Positions 29,950 to 38,773 of a stretch of 64,000 bases of DNA are shown here, one piece after another; positions within the stretch are counted from its first letter, which is position 1, and every line of letters begins with the position of its first letter. The DNA is taken from positions 1,550,001 to 1,614,000 of the forward strand of contig NZ_AP029048.1 of NCBI RefSeq assembly GCF_040371545.1. Reading direction: 5' to 3'. The notes beneath the pieces were generated by a model. The model made no database searches and was not told the DNA's origin. It saw only the letters and a program-made list of their open reading frames with translations. The position numbers and the translations under genes were made by a program. The stretch is from Synechococcus sp. M16CYN (lineage in GTDB: Bacteria > Cyanobacteriota > Cyanobacteriia > PCC-6307 > Cyanobiaceae).

Positions 29950-30870
29950 ATGCAAATTTTGGTGATGGGAGGAACCCGATTTGTCGGCAGGCCTTTGGTG
30001 GCGAAGCTACTAAACCAGGGCCATGCGCTCACCCTATTTACTCGCGGAATACATCCAGTTCCCGCAGGCGTCGAGAATCTCAATGGTGACCGCAGCAATA
30101 GTCAGGGGCTCGCCGCACTTCGAGGCCGTAACTTCGATGTGATAGTTGACAGTTCTGGTCGAACACTGGACGATAGCCGTCGAGTTCTTATGGTTACCGG
30201 CGTTCCCAAGCATCGCTTTGTGTATGTGAGTTCAGCCGGGGTCTACGCCGCATCAAGCCAATGGCCACTAAATGAAGACAGCCCTACGGATCCCAAAAGC
30301 CGTCACGCTGGCAAAGCGGATACTGAAGCTTGGCTACGGGCTGAAGGTATTCCTTTCACGAGCTTTCGGCCTACTTACATCTATGGGCCGGGAAACTACA
30401 ATCCAATTGAGCGTTGGTTTTTCGATCGAATTGTCTACGCCCAGCCGGTACCCCTACCCGGCGATGGTTCCACAATTACCCAACTAGGCCACGTTGACGA
30501 TCTTGCGGAGGCAATGGCTCGCTGCATCGATGTGGAAGCAGCCACCAACCGCATCTATAACTGCTCAGGGAAGCGTGGTGTCACATTTAAAGGCCTGGTT
30601 CGGCTGGCCGCTCTGACCTGTGGAAAGGATCCTAATGGTGTTGAACTACGGCCTTTCAATCCCTCTAGCTTAGACTCAAAAGCGCGCAAAGCGTTTCCGC
30701 TGCGATTGAACCATTTCTTCACGGATGTCAGTCGCGCCGAGAGAGAGCTTGCCTGGAAGCCACGCTTCGACCTTGCAGCCGGTCTGCTCGACAGTTACAC
30801 TAAAGATTACGCCTTGACGCCTAAGTCAACACCCGACTTTAGCCCTGACGCTAGCCTCATCGGGGTTTGA
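29950..30870 (+). CDS. NAD-dependent epimerase/dehydratase, CSP41-like
   Basis: A 306-residue short-chain dehydrogenase. The nucleotide motif is MQILVMGGTRFVGRPLVAKLL, and RFVYVSSAGVYAAS holds the Ser-Tyr region. FRPTYIYGPGNYNPIERWFFDRI and the C-terminal TDVSRAERELAWKPRFDLAAGL are characteristic of the CSP41 (chloroplast stem-loop binding) group, thought in plants to bind RNA and ribosomes. Whether the cyanobacterial protein acts on nucleotide sugars or RNA is not settled. Its end overlaps the convergent pgsA-like gene by 14 bases. Confidence 0.85.
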   Translation: MQILVMGGTRFVGRPLVAKLLNQGHALTLFTRGIHPVPAGVENLNGDRSNSQGLAALRGRNFDVIVDSSGRTLDDSRRVLMVTGVPKHRFVYVSSAGVYAASSQWPLNEDSPTDPKSRHAGKADTEAWLRAEGIPFTSFRPTYIYGPGNYNPIERWFFDRIVYAQPVPLPGDGSTITQLGHVDDLAEAMARCIDVEAATNRIYNCSGKRGVTFKGLVRLAALTCGKDPNGVELRPFNPSSLDSKARKAFPLRLNHFFTDVSRAERELAWKPRFDLAAGLLDSYTKDYALTPKSTPDFSPDASLIGV

Positions 30871-31390
30871 GATAATCGGCGGCAGATATCAAGGCCAGTA
30901 TCCATGATAACCAAAACAGCCACCACCCTAACGCAACTAGTGTTGGTTGACCAAACCACGTAGGCGGCCAGAGCAGCAACAATAAGCTGATAAACTGAAG
31001 TGTTGTTTTAACCTTTCCACTGGTTGACGCCGGTGCACCATCATTGGCTTCAGCACGCCATCCAGAAATCAAAAGTTCACGGGCTAAAAGTGTCCATATC
31101 GCCCAGAGTGGGAAGGTCTCGCTGGTTGCCAACCAAAGAAGTGGCGCCAATAGCAATACCTTATCGGTGAGGGGATCAAGCCTGGCCCCCCAACTAGTAC
31201 CACCACCGGCGCGGCGGACCAACCAGCCGTCAGCGGCATCGCTCAAACTCGCTAACAACAACAGCCACCAGGCCCCCACGATCCACCCCTGTTGTAGTGC
31301 GATAATCAGGGGAAATCCAGCAATGGCCCTGGCCAAAGTAAGAATATCGGCTAGTGAACGCAGGAAAAGAGACAACGGCGCAGAATGCAT
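30857..31390 (-). CDS. pgsA: CDP-alcohol phosphatidyltransferase, PgsA type
   Basis: A 177-residue integral membrane enzyme. The family signature is seen at residues 50-78: SDAADGWLVRR, then WGARLDPLTDKVLL, with all the metal-binding aspartates. Four or five hydrophobic helices are present. It probably makes phosphatidylglycerophosphate from CDP-diacylglycerol and glycerol 3-phosphate; phosphatidylglycerol is essential in thylakoids. The assignment to PgsA rather than another CDP-alcohol transferase is inference from length and cyanobacterial context. It is divergent from the CBS gene by 17 bases. Confidence 0.82.
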   Translation of the reverse strand: MHSAPLSLFLRSLADILTLARAIAGFPLIIALQQGWIVGAWWLLLLASLSDAADGWLVRRAGGGTSWGARLDPLTDKVLLLAPLLWLATSETFPLWAIWTLLARELLISGWRAEANDGAPASTSGKVKTTLQFISLLLLLWPPTWFGQPTLVALGWWLFWLSWILALISAADYLKPR

Positions 31391-31407
31391 GCAAATTGTT
31401 CTGAATC

Positions 31408-31884
31408 ATGTTCTTGCAGCTGACGAAGGTCGCCGACGTAATGACCCAACCCGTTCTCAGTGTTAGAGCCGAAACCTCGCTACAGGATGCGGTGCAGATA
31501 ATTAGTGACCACCATATAAGCGGTCTTCCGGTAGTGAATGCCAATGGAGCATTGGTCGGTGAGTTGAGTGAAAAAGATTTGATGGTGCGAGAAAGCGGGA
31601 TCGACGCTGGTCCGTACATAATGCTGTTAGATAGTGTGATCTATCTACGCAATCCGCTCAACTGGGATAAACAAGTGCACCAAGTACTCGGAACTACAGT
31701 TGGCGAACTGATGCAACATGACACCCATAGTTGCTCTGGGGAATTAGAATTACCAAAAGCAGCACTAATGCTGCATAACAGGGGCACGCAGCGTCTGTTT
31801 GTTCTCGACGCATCGAAACGATTGGTTGGTGTGCTCACACGAGGAGATGTAGTACGTGCTATCGCCTCCCAACAGTCTAACTAA
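31408..31884 (+). CDS. CBS-domain pair protein
   Basis: A 158-residue protein made only of two CBS motifs: VADVMTQPVLSVRAETSLQDA with HISGLPVVNANGALVGELSEKDL (residues 8-58), and VGELMQHDTHSCSG with QRLFVLDASKRLVGVLTRGDVVRAI (residues 98-153). Such proteins bind adenosine nucleotides and, in chloroplasts, regulate thioredoxins. The target here is unknown. Start ATG 31408; the divergent pgsA-like gene begins 17 bases away. Confidence 0.85.
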   Translation: MFLQLTKVADVMTQPVLSVRAETSLQDAVQIISDHHISGLPVVNANGALVGELSEKDLMVRESGIDAGPYIMLLDSVIYLRNPLNWDKQVHQVLGTTVGELMQHDTHSCSGELELPKAALMLHNRGTQRLFVLDASKRLVGVLTRGDVVRAIASQQSN

Positions 31885-32268
31885 ATTAGACGCCTTCGCG
31901 AACTATAGTTGCAGTCAGGGTGAGATAATCGCGAAGAATTAAATTAAATCACCCACCTTCAGAGTTTCCACCTAATCACTCTCGATTCTGTAATACAGAA
32001 ACTGAAATCACGCACTTCGTTCAAGAAACTGCAAGGGTTAGATTCCCTATTCTGCTTCTGCGCCCTGGCATTTTTGTGTACCCATTGTCGTGACCATTGT
32101 GGCTTCTTAACATATCAAACCAAATTACTTCAAGATAATTATATTTTCGTGGGTTAAACCCAGCCTAGAGGGTGCATCCTTCCTTTAACCAAGGATTAAG
32201 CCATCAAAAAATGAACCAGATTGAGGATTGTTTCATTACTTGTGTTAATATGCGAATTAAGTAAGAGT
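31885..32268. other. non-coding gap
   Basis: I see no gene or structured element in these 384 bases. Confidence 0.5.
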
Positions 32269-32451
32269 CTATACCGCTGACCGGCAGCATATTGGGCTGT
32301 GGGGACCGTTGGGTTGGAGCATTTTCTCTGCCGAAATAATCTTCTGAACGGTGTCAATCGCCTCAGGAGTTGCAAAGCGTTGCAGAAGCTCCGCCCCTAT
32401 GGTTGGTATCCGACCACTACAACTGTGGTTCGGATCTAGCACAGCCGTCAA
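32269..32451 (-). CDS. possible small protein or gene remnant, 60 residues
   Basis: A minus-strand frame with only a TTG start. It contains SGRIPTIGAELLQRFATPE followed by AIDTVQKIISAEKMLQP, which reads like a real helical protein, and it follows the 65-residue ORF on the same strand after 25 bases. No family recognised; it may be the remains of a longer gene. Confidence 0.3.
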   Translation of the reverse strand: MTAVLDPNHSCSGRIPTIGAELLQRFATPEAIDTVQKIISAEKMLQPNGPHSPICCRSAV

Positions 32452-32476
32452 AAAGCTGATGAACAGACATCAAAGC

Positions 32477-32674
32477 TCATACATTTACGTCATCCCATTT
32501 GGCTTTGCCATCAAGAAGTAAAACAAGTTTTTCAAGCTTTTGATTAGTTTCTCGAACATCAATAACTTCTGGCATTGTTCCACTAGCCACGACGTTATAG
32601 TGATCTCGACATCTGTTACGTAGTTCCTGTAGGCGCTTTTTTGTAATGATCTTCTTTTCTGCAGCGGTCGCCAT
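32477..32674 (-). CDS. small hypothetical protein, 65 residues
   Basis: Starts at ATG 32674 (MATAAEKKIITKKRLQEL); seven further codons upstream are ignored. It is a lysine- and arginine-rich helical protein with TMPEVIDVRETNQKLEKLVLLLDG and a short acidic end. No membrane segment or known domain. It lies on the same strand and 89 bases after the phosphopantetheinyl transferase gene. I do not recognise a family. Confidence 0.55.
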   Translation of the reverse strand: MATAAEKKIITKKRLQELRNRCRDHYNVVASGTMPEVIDVRETNQKLEKLVLLLDGKAKWDDVNV

Positions 32675-32763
32675 AGTGATGATTCGAACTTTCAACAGTT
32701 TGCCTTATGGTACCCATGATTCAATCAAAAGAAGCTCGAGAACGCTTGCAACAATCGATTGAA

Positions 32764-33345
32764 TTAACCTTGAACCTCCTCCTCAGCAATAGTGATCAGA
32801 CAATTCCGGCTACGTAATGTCGTAAGCGAGTAACGCTGACCAAAGAGCCATGCCGAGCCGCTCAACGGATCAATAGCAACATTTAAAAGTCCTCCACTTA
32901 GCCCATAACCTTTGGCTTTAAGTACGGCTTCCTTAATGGTCCAGAGCTGTATTAGGTCCCATCGTTCTAAACATGCCGCTGCATCCTGTTCTGTTCGAAA
33001 CATCCGCTGCAGCAATAGTTCTGGTGCCGCTTGGATGCGTCGATCCTCGGCTTCAACATCAATACCAATTGCCCTCATTCCCAACACACCAACGGTGATC
33101 GATCCGGTACTAGCGATATTGTAGTTCCATATACAATCATGACGATATCTGATTTGAGGTTTACCATAAATAGTGCGGCCAATTTCTGCTGGCTCAATCT
33201 CCAAACCTGCAGCGCTAAACAAGCGCAAAGTAAGCTGCTCGCTTATATAAGCTTGTTCCTCTCGGTTTGGGAGCCAAGGCAACTGACTTAACAAAGGTTG
33301 ATAACCTAAGGCCACTCCCTCCAGCGATTCCCATTCTAAACTCAC
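32764..33345 (-). CDS. 4'-phosphopantetheinyl transferase, Sfp/HetI type
   Basis: A 193-residue transferase that loads the phosphopantetheine arm of CoA onto acyl carrier proteins. Magnesium-binding motif IGIDVEAEDRRI and the LWTIKEAVLKAKGYGLSGG motif are both intact. It is shorter than typical Sfp proteins (about 220-240), mainly at the N-terminus, but the two catalytic blocks are present. In cyanobacteria an enzyme of this class is generally needed to activate the fatty-acid ACP. ATG 33345 is the first start. Confidence 0.85.
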   Translation of the reverse strand: MSLEWESLEGVALGYQPLLSQLPWLPNREEQAYISEQLTLRLFSAAGLEIEPAEIGRTIYGKPQIRYRHDCIWNYNIASTGSITVGVLGMRAIGIDVEAEDRRIQAAPELLLQRMFRTEQDAAACLERWDLIQLWTIKEAVLKAKGYGLSGGLLNVAIDPLSGSAWLFGQRYSLTTLRSRNCLITIAEEEVQG

Positions 33346-33519
33346 TATTGGCTTCTTACAGAGAGCAGGGATTTCGGCAGCATCAAATCCAGCGAAGGAA
33401 GCTCTGACGAGAGTGGAGCATCGCCTAAGCTTTCAGCAAATCCAGAGGAAGTAAAGCTGGTCTCTTATGCAGAGCTGATGGATCGCTGATGACGGGCACC
33501 TCACGCAGAGACAGGCTCT
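33346..33519 (+). pseudogene. possible remnant: start-less open frame
   Basis: Between the PPTase and the next gene, a plus-strand frame of about 49 codons is open without any start codon and ends with a coherent tail: ASPKLSANPEEVKLVSYAE then LMDR and TGA. It may be the 3' end of a gene whose beginning has been lost. Weak evidence. Confidence 0.2.
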
Positions 33520-34743
33520 CTAGCTCGATGTAACGGCAGCATTAAAACGATTTTGGCGGGGTTTTATGTTGGAAGATGAAATCCCGCTCATTCTAGACCA
33601 AGCGTCTACTCCCTGCTCCATTACTCGGTTCAATCCAGCTAAAGCTTTATCCATTAAGTGGCCGCCAAACATCTGAATGCAATCTAGAATCCTCTCACAA
33701 GAAGTTTGTTCAACCAACTTGGGAGTGAGTCCGACCATAAAATTGTTGCGCAGCTGTATTTGACGGAGACTGAGCCGAAGCATGTAAGGAACATGCACAA
33801 AACTTGTGGCACCACCGCTGATCCAATTGGCATCATCTTCGGTAAAGCCTTTGTCACCAGGAATGATGAAACGACTTTTAGATGCGTGATCGGGCATATA
33901 CGCCGCGAGATAACCGCGACGCTGAGAGAGTTCTTTTGTCTGCTCAAGGGTGAGGCCGTCCCTACTCATCAGAACCTCTAGACGGCCATCCTCGCGAAGG
34001 CCCATCACCATACGGATACGAGGTAGGTAGTAGCGAATACGCTGTCCCATACTGACGCTGTATGCCCCTTTGTAGGTCTCTGGTGGGCTTTTAAGATCGT
34101 TGTAAAGGCTATGCAACCCTCCAATAAAGGTGTCGTAGGCATCACTGCGAGCATCTGTCAGCTCTCCATAGCCGAAGTCAACATTGCCGTCTTGTCGGAT
34201 GCCAATAAAGGCACGTTGGCGAGCCGCGGCCCGGTTGCGTCCACGCCAAACCTCAGGTCCAAATTTGAGATCACCAAGTGGGAGGGTAATTTCTTGCCCC
34301 GCATCATCAGTATGGAGTTCGTACATTGGACCTGACACGTAGGCCAAAGCCGAGCTGTCTTGAAAGGCATATTCCTCCATATCCCAGCCTTCCAATAGAC
34401 TGAAACGTACCCGGCTAGGGTCCAGGTTGAGAGCGTAAACTTCCTCATCGGGAATATAGCGGAACGGCGAAGTATGTTGATTATGGCCAGCTTCAGTAGC
34501 CGGATTCCTACTATCTTCGTCTGACTGTTCTGGGTCGCCCGGGGCCAAGATGACAAGACCGGTCAAAATAATGACTGGTGATGCTAGCAGTAGCCAGCAT
34601 TTAGTGATACGCCTTGATAAAGTGCCGACTGTAGTGATTTTGAGGCCCTCAGCTTTTTGGGAATGAGTCTGACCAAGAAGTAATGGCATCATCGGCCACA
34701 CGCTGGCATTGGTAACGCTCGTCGCAGTTGTGATTTCCGTCAA
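33520..34743 (-). CDS. membrane-anchored protein of unknown function, possibly phosphodiester glycosidase-like
   Basis: A 407-residue protein with one membrane helix near residues 49-68 (CWLLLASPVIILTGLVILA) and a large soluble domain. Within it are ALAYVSGPMYELHTDDAG, RAFIGIRQDGNVDFGYGEL, MVMGLREDGRLEVLMSRDG and YMPDHASKSRFIIPG. The alternation of short strands and the DG turns recall the NAGPA-type phosphodiester glycosidase (DUF2233) fold, but I do not see enough to assign it. The N-terminal 48 residues are polar and would lie in the cytosol. Confidence 0.6.
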   Translation of the reverse strand: MTEITTATSVTNASVWPMMPLLLGQTHSQKAEGLKITTVGTLSRRITKCWLLLASPVIILTGLVILAPGDPEQSDEDSRNPATEAGHNQHTSPFRYIPDEEVYALNLDPSRVRFSLLEGWDMEEYAFQDSSALAYVSGPMYELHTDDAGQEITLPLGDLKFGPEVWRGRNRAAARQRAFIGIRQDGNVDFGYGELTDARSDAYDTFIGGLHSLYNDLKSPPETYKGAYSVSMGQRIRYYLPRIRMVMGLREDGRLEVLMSRDGLTLEQTKELSQRRGYLAAYMPDHASKSRFIIPGDKGFTEDDANWISGGATSFVHVPYMLRLSLRQIQLRNNFMVGLTPKLVEQTSCERILDCIQMFGGHLMDKALAGLNRVMEQGVDAWSRMSGISSSNIKPRQNRFNAAVTSS

Positions 34744-35395
34744 CTACCTGTAGAAGAGAATCTTTGGATACAGATTTTCTAAATCGGAGGTAAAGCGTAG
34801 CAAATGCAATCAATCTGAGCGGCTCTAGGACTAAACTACTGGGCGAAAACGGTCACAAACATTTAGCTAGTTAGGTTATAGTCACACCCTCGATACATAG
34901 CTTAACCAAAGGTAACCGAGATTCGCAGACAGTTGTCGCAACCAGTTTTCGTCAAGTCAGATCACTGTGAGTGTAGACGTTACAAATAAACATCGGACCC
35001 CTATTCGTAGAAATCCGACCAATGTTTTCAATATCTCTAGCAACAATGACGTCAGATCCAAACTGGCACAGACTAGATCTTTTAAAAGAATCTCCATCCA
35101 GGACGTCGCACATGGCAAAAATAGGTTGAGAGTTTTACAATCACCATTATCTGAGTAAAGGCACACTGTGAGGTTGAAAAACTTTCGCCGTAATCAAAAT
35201 TGAAAAGATCAACCAACATCAGAGCGCAGTCTTTTCCCCGTTAGAACCTTTTCTTCGACAAACAATAATGAGCATCTCCACCTCGGTTCTAGATATGGAA
35301 AGTAATCATTCGGAGAAACAAGCCAACCTGACCCATCTCGTGCACCATCTTAGACCCAACGATCATCGGATAACAACCTGCTAAGAACCTACACT

Positions 35396-35533
35396 ATGCC
35401 TTGCTGTCCTCTCAAGGGCTACTCTGACCCAGCGTTAGCGATTTTGGGTCCAAACGTCACCAGTAGACAAATGGTAATTTTCAAACACCGTGGTGCCAGG
35501 CTGATGCTACTCGTAGAGTATCTGAGTTTCTGA
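35396..35533 (+). CDS. possible 45-residue ORF coupled to the next
   Basis: ATG frame MPCCPLKGYSDPALAILG continuing to a hydrophobic LMLLVEYLSF end. Its TGA shares an A with the ATG of the following 26-codon frame (TGATG), an arrangement typical of translational coupling. No family recognised; low confidence. Confidence 0.25.
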   Translation: MPCCPLKGYSDPALAILGPNVTSRQMVIFKHRGARLMLLVEYLSF

Positions 35534-35613
35534 TGACAATCGCCCTGCTGATAGCTTTAGCCATTTCTTTGGTTGCCATGACTGTGATTGTGCGTCGCCT
35601 GTCTCAGCATTAA
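35533..35613 (+). CDS. possible 26-residue single-pass membrane peptide
   Basis: MTIALLIALAISLVAMTV then IVRRLSQH and TAA: a clean single membrane helix with a positively charged C-terminal end, the size and shape of the small subunits of photosynthetic complexes. It does not match PsbT, PetN, PetG, PetL, PsaM or Psb30 as I know them. Conservation in relatives would be needed to accept it. Confidence 0.35.
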   Translation: MTIALLIALAISLVAMTVIVRRLSQH

Positions 35614-36978
35614 CTTGATGTGCGAATGGGCAAATCTTGCATTTCATGGCATCCTGAACCCAAGATGCCCCGCTGCATCCATGCAGTGTTTCCAATAGGG
35701 AAACATAATATTGTTCTAGCCGCTCTTCTTATGACTGGGGTGCTAGCGCAGGCACGCAGGTTGCAAGTAGGTATCAGTGATCCCTACCACCTGCTATCCA
35801 GAGCAGCACATCACACTTCCTTTGAGGGAATCGGTCTTGACGTCTAGCGCAAAGTGGTCGACGTCAATAGCCGAATTTGCGACTTTGTGCGGTAAGAAAC
35901 CCTACAAAAAAGACCGCTTTTATTGGTGAAGGTGTAACTAATATACTAATGATTGGGTCCACTTAGCATTACTCCGCGTCAGTTATCTGTCTTGAGCATT
36001 GATTTCCGTTTGGTGTGCTACTGGCAATGGCTAGTATAATTTGATTTGTCAAATAGCAACCGATTCCCCAAAGCTTAATTACCAGCCATCGCCAATTGGT
36101 GTGTGGCTTGCTTTCGTCATACTTACCGCTGTAGATTACGAGGACAAAACACTCATCACCTGTACAGGGCGAGTAATTGCCGCCATATGAATGTTGGTCT
36201 CTCGAACTGCTTTGTCATCATTCACGTTAACCTTAATCTTTACCTTCACTGTGTTTCTGTCAGGAGCTATATAGATCGCAATTAACACACCGCTTTAGTT
36301 TCAACAGCAACGAGTGGTAGTCATTGAAGGAACAAGTGGAGTTGAATTGACCAAGCAGGAAAATATAATGCATCACCCAGATAAAAATCTGACAACCGGA
36401 GTTAATACAATTTTATTGGATGCAACAGAAGCCTTGATCTTCGATCGGCCGACTATTACATCAAAGAAAATCTCTGGCTTGCCGTGCAACCAGCATCATT
36501 CATTTTTACGGAAGAAACCTATGGCTTTGTCCTCAAAACGGGCAATCTGCCCTAGAATCTTTTAGATGTATCGATTTAAAACCACAAGGTTTGCAGCAAA
36601 TCTAATTCGTTATTAACAAACTTTTAGATTAATCAACAGCGGAAGTTATGGTAATGCGGTGCCGCTTTTAAGCGATAAGACGCAGGATCACCGCAATCTT
36701 AGCCCAAGGCATGCCACTTGAAATCGTTTATAAAATCATGAGAGAGACTCACAACTAACACGCTTAGGAGCCGACAGGTGTCCACAACAATCACACGCGT
36801 GGTTTATCGAACACGTTTCCCACCATGTTCTACTGAGGGTAGCGAACAAAACCTTGAAAAAGCAATAAGATCTGATGCTCAACACTAAAAAGCGGACTCT
36901 ACGTATGATCGCGTTTTTAATCGGCTTACGCCTGGAAACAACATCTAGACGTACCCTTAAGCAGATTTTCGAGGTGCC

Positions 36979-37581
36979 ATGCGTCCCCTGCCACTGAAGC
37001 TTGTACCTGGCAGTGACCTACGCCTCAGTCTGGAAAGTTTGGCCCGAAACGAAGGCCTTAATGGGTTTCTACTGGGAATCGTTGGCAATCTCAGCCGCGC
37101 AGCCTTTCGATGTCCGGGGCAATCGGAGCCTACCGTTTCTGAGGGTGACTTGGAAATAATCACGCTGAACGGCACCATCAGCCCTGAATCAGTTCACCTT
37201 CACCTCAGCTTCTCCGATAGCGCCTGTCAGGTCTGGGGTGGTCACCTCGAGCGTGGCACTTTGGTGCAGAAGGGGGCTGACCTACTGGTGGGCATCCTCA
37301 ATCAAAAGAAACCGACTAAAGCTTCGATCTCCAGTGAGCCTCGACTGGAGATCGCTGTTTTGCCAGGATGTCCATGGTGTAGTCGAGCTCTACGCCTGTT
37401 GCGCAGTTTGAATCTGCCCCACTCTGTGACGACAGTGAATGACGACGCGACATTTGCAAACGTCCAGAACCGTAGTGGGATGCGAACATTTCCTCAAGTG
37501 TTCATAGACGGTACAGCCATTGGTGGCTACGACGATCTCACTATGCTCCATGCCAGTGGTGATCTCCAAGCTCTCCGCTAA
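36979..37581 (+). CDS. fusion of a DUF296/PPC domain with a glutaredoxin domain
   Basis: A 200-residue, two-domain protein. Residues 1-110 form a PPC (DUF296) domain: FLLGIVGNLSRAAFRC, EGDLEIITLNGTIS, VHLHLSFSD and WGGHLERGTLV. Residues 122-200 are a glutaredoxin: the active site CPWC is at 131-134, the cis-proline in RTFPQVFIDG (169-178), and the glutathione-binding GGYDDL at 182-187. Stand-alone PPC proteins bind DNA or nucleotides in some organisms; glutaredoxins reduce disulfides or carry iron-sulfur clusters. A combined redox-sensing role is inference. The next gene starts within its 3' end. Confidence 0.85.
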   Translation: MRPLPLKLVPGSDLRLSLESLARNEGLNGFLLGIVGNLSRAAFRCPGQSEPTVSEGDLEIITLNGTISPESVHLHLSFSDSACQVWGGHLERGTLVQKGADLLVGILNQKKPTKASISSEPRLEIAVLPGCPWCSRALRLLRSLNLPHSVTTVNDDATFANVQNRSGMRTFPQVFIDGTAIGGYDDLTMLHASGDLQALR

Positions 37582-37810
37582 ACAAGCCTCCCAACCTGCC
37601 TCTTTTTGGAAGCTCAAGCCTTGGTGGTGTCAACCTTGGTCGATCGTGTTAACGGGCGTAATCGTAATTGCTGGGTCTTGGATTGTTTTCCATCGATTTT
37701 GGATCAGTTTGCCGGCTGCTGTTGCAGTCGGCATTTGGTGGTGCCTTTTTTTGATATTAGTTCCTGCAGCTTACCAGTTCAATTCTCTGCAAGATGACCC
37801 CAGACTTTGA
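37550..37810 (+). CDS. small membrane protein, DUF6737-like
   Basis: An 86-residue protein from ATG 37550, overlapping the end of the glutaredoxin fusion gene by 32 bases in another frame. After a polar lead comes FWKLKPWWCQPWSIVLTG, then two membrane helices (VIVIAGSWIVFHRF and AAVAVGIWWCLFLILVPAAY). The KPWWCQPWSI block is a signature I associate with a short cyanobacterial family, DUF6737. The function is unknown; overlap suggests coupling to the upstream gene. Confidence 0.75.
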   Translation: MPVVISKLSAKQASQPASFWKLKPWWCQPWSIVLTGVIVIAGSWIVFHRFWISLPAAVAVGIWWCLFLILVPAAYQFNSLQDDPRL

Positions 37811-37877
37811 AAAATATCCAATTAATTGATTTCTACTAAAGAAACTAGTTTCGATAGATATTGATTTATATAAACTT

Positions 37878-38093
37878 TCAATCAATCTTGCCAACAGATG
37901 AACGCGCTTCTTCGCGAAAGCATTGTTTCTCATCGAAGAGTTCCTTCTCAAGCTGTTCTATTAGACGGCTTACCAATCTTTGAAGTTCAGGTTGGCAACC
38001 CCGGAATGCAGCTTTGTGCCGGATCGGCTCGTTACGCGTGCGTAGATCTGTCAACATCAACTGCAATGAATCAATCCTAGCGTTGGAGTTCAT
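37878..38093 (-). CDS. small helical protein conserved in picocyanobacteria
   Basis: A 71-residue protein from ATG 38093 (MNSNARIDSLQLMLTDLR). The block RNEPIRHKAAFRGCQPELQ followed by RLVSRLIEQLEKELFDEKQ is well patterned for an alpha-helical, probably coiled-coil protein, and looks familiar from marine Synechococcus genomes, where it is of unknown function. It converges with the DUF6737-like gene. Seven upstream codons are not included. Confidence 0.6.
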   Translation of the reverse strand: MNSNARIDSLQLMLTDLRTRNEPIRHKAAFRGCQPELQRLVSRLIEQLEKELFDEKQCFREEARSSVGKID

Positions 38094-38147
38094 ACCTGGC
38101 GCTGGTTCACGCACAGAGGCTATAACGTAGCGGTCCGCCCAGAAATT

Positions 38148-38170
38148 CCAAGCTCGTGGAACGAGCTTGG
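38148..38170. terminator. 10-bp hairpin with 3-base loop
   Basis: CCAAGCTCGT and its reverse complement surround GGA. No T-run follows on either strand, so it is either a weak terminator or an upstream structure of the small minus-strand gene starting at 38093. Confidence 0.35.
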
Positions 38171-38644
38171 ATATCGGAAGATTATGCTTGCCGCCGTCTC
38201 TACGCTCGCCGTAAGGGGTGTAACTCTAATCCCTAGGAAATTACCTCTCCATAAAGATGCAGATTTTCGGAGGGGTCATGTACCTAGAAGAGCAAATCCC
38301 TCGCGGTTGAAAATGCCGAGCCATAGCTGCTTCGCTGCATCTTTGAGAAGCGCTATGAGTCGATTGCATACCCTTTATCGTTAGGTCCAGCCGAGAAACG
38401 TGTGATCCGGAATACGCCAAAACACTTAACAATGCTTACGCTTAAGCGCATTGCGCGCCTTCCGTGCCGAGAAAGCGTACTCACGTCGCAATGACAAGGG
38501 TTCATTTGCTGGCGCATGGTCATGCAAAGTATGCTGTCTCACTAGTGCCATCGGATATATCTAAAACAAATGAAACTGAGAAAATAACCACATTGTATTT
38601 AGGCAACAATACTTAATTCTTAGTTATCTGTCTATGCCAAACAG

Positions 38645-38773
38645 ATGAGCAAGTATCGAGTCCGCTGGCATCATAGTCCAGATGAAGATGCAAATAGCTG
38701 CTGCAAGCGGGCATCAGAGAGGGGACTAAGCCAATATCGAGCCTTTATTTTAAGAGGTATTAAAGGATATTAA
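38645..38773 (+). CDS. possible 42-residue protein
   Basis: ATG frame with MSKYRVRWHHSPDEDANSC, then KRASERGLSQYRAFILRG and a TAA. Charged and helical in pattern, with no recognised family and no clear ribosome site. Could be real or chance. Confidence 0.25.
   Translation: MSKYRVRWHHSPDEDANSCCKRASERGLSQYRAFILRGIKGY

Larger units (their letters stand above)
34744..36978. other. 2.2-kb stretch without confident genes
   Basis: Only small or broken frames occur. Noted: an ATG frame at 35268-35384 containing VLDMESNHSEKQANLTHLV; two abutting micro-ORFs at 35396-35613; a frame at 35620-35847 with DPYHLLSRAAHHTSFEGIG; and broken protein-like runs at 36313-36565 (one frame reads YYIKENLWLAVQPASFIF then TEETYGFVLKTGNLP). 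This looks like the debris of several genes. Confidence 0.45.

Noticed and set aside
34957-35166. Overlapping 69- and 63-residue ORFs on opposite strands
   Set aside because: Neither has a convincing protein pattern or ribosome site; I could not choose one over the other.
38184-38384. 66-residue plus-strand ORF
   Set aside because: Basic, low-pattern translation with no homologous feel; more likely chance in gene debris.
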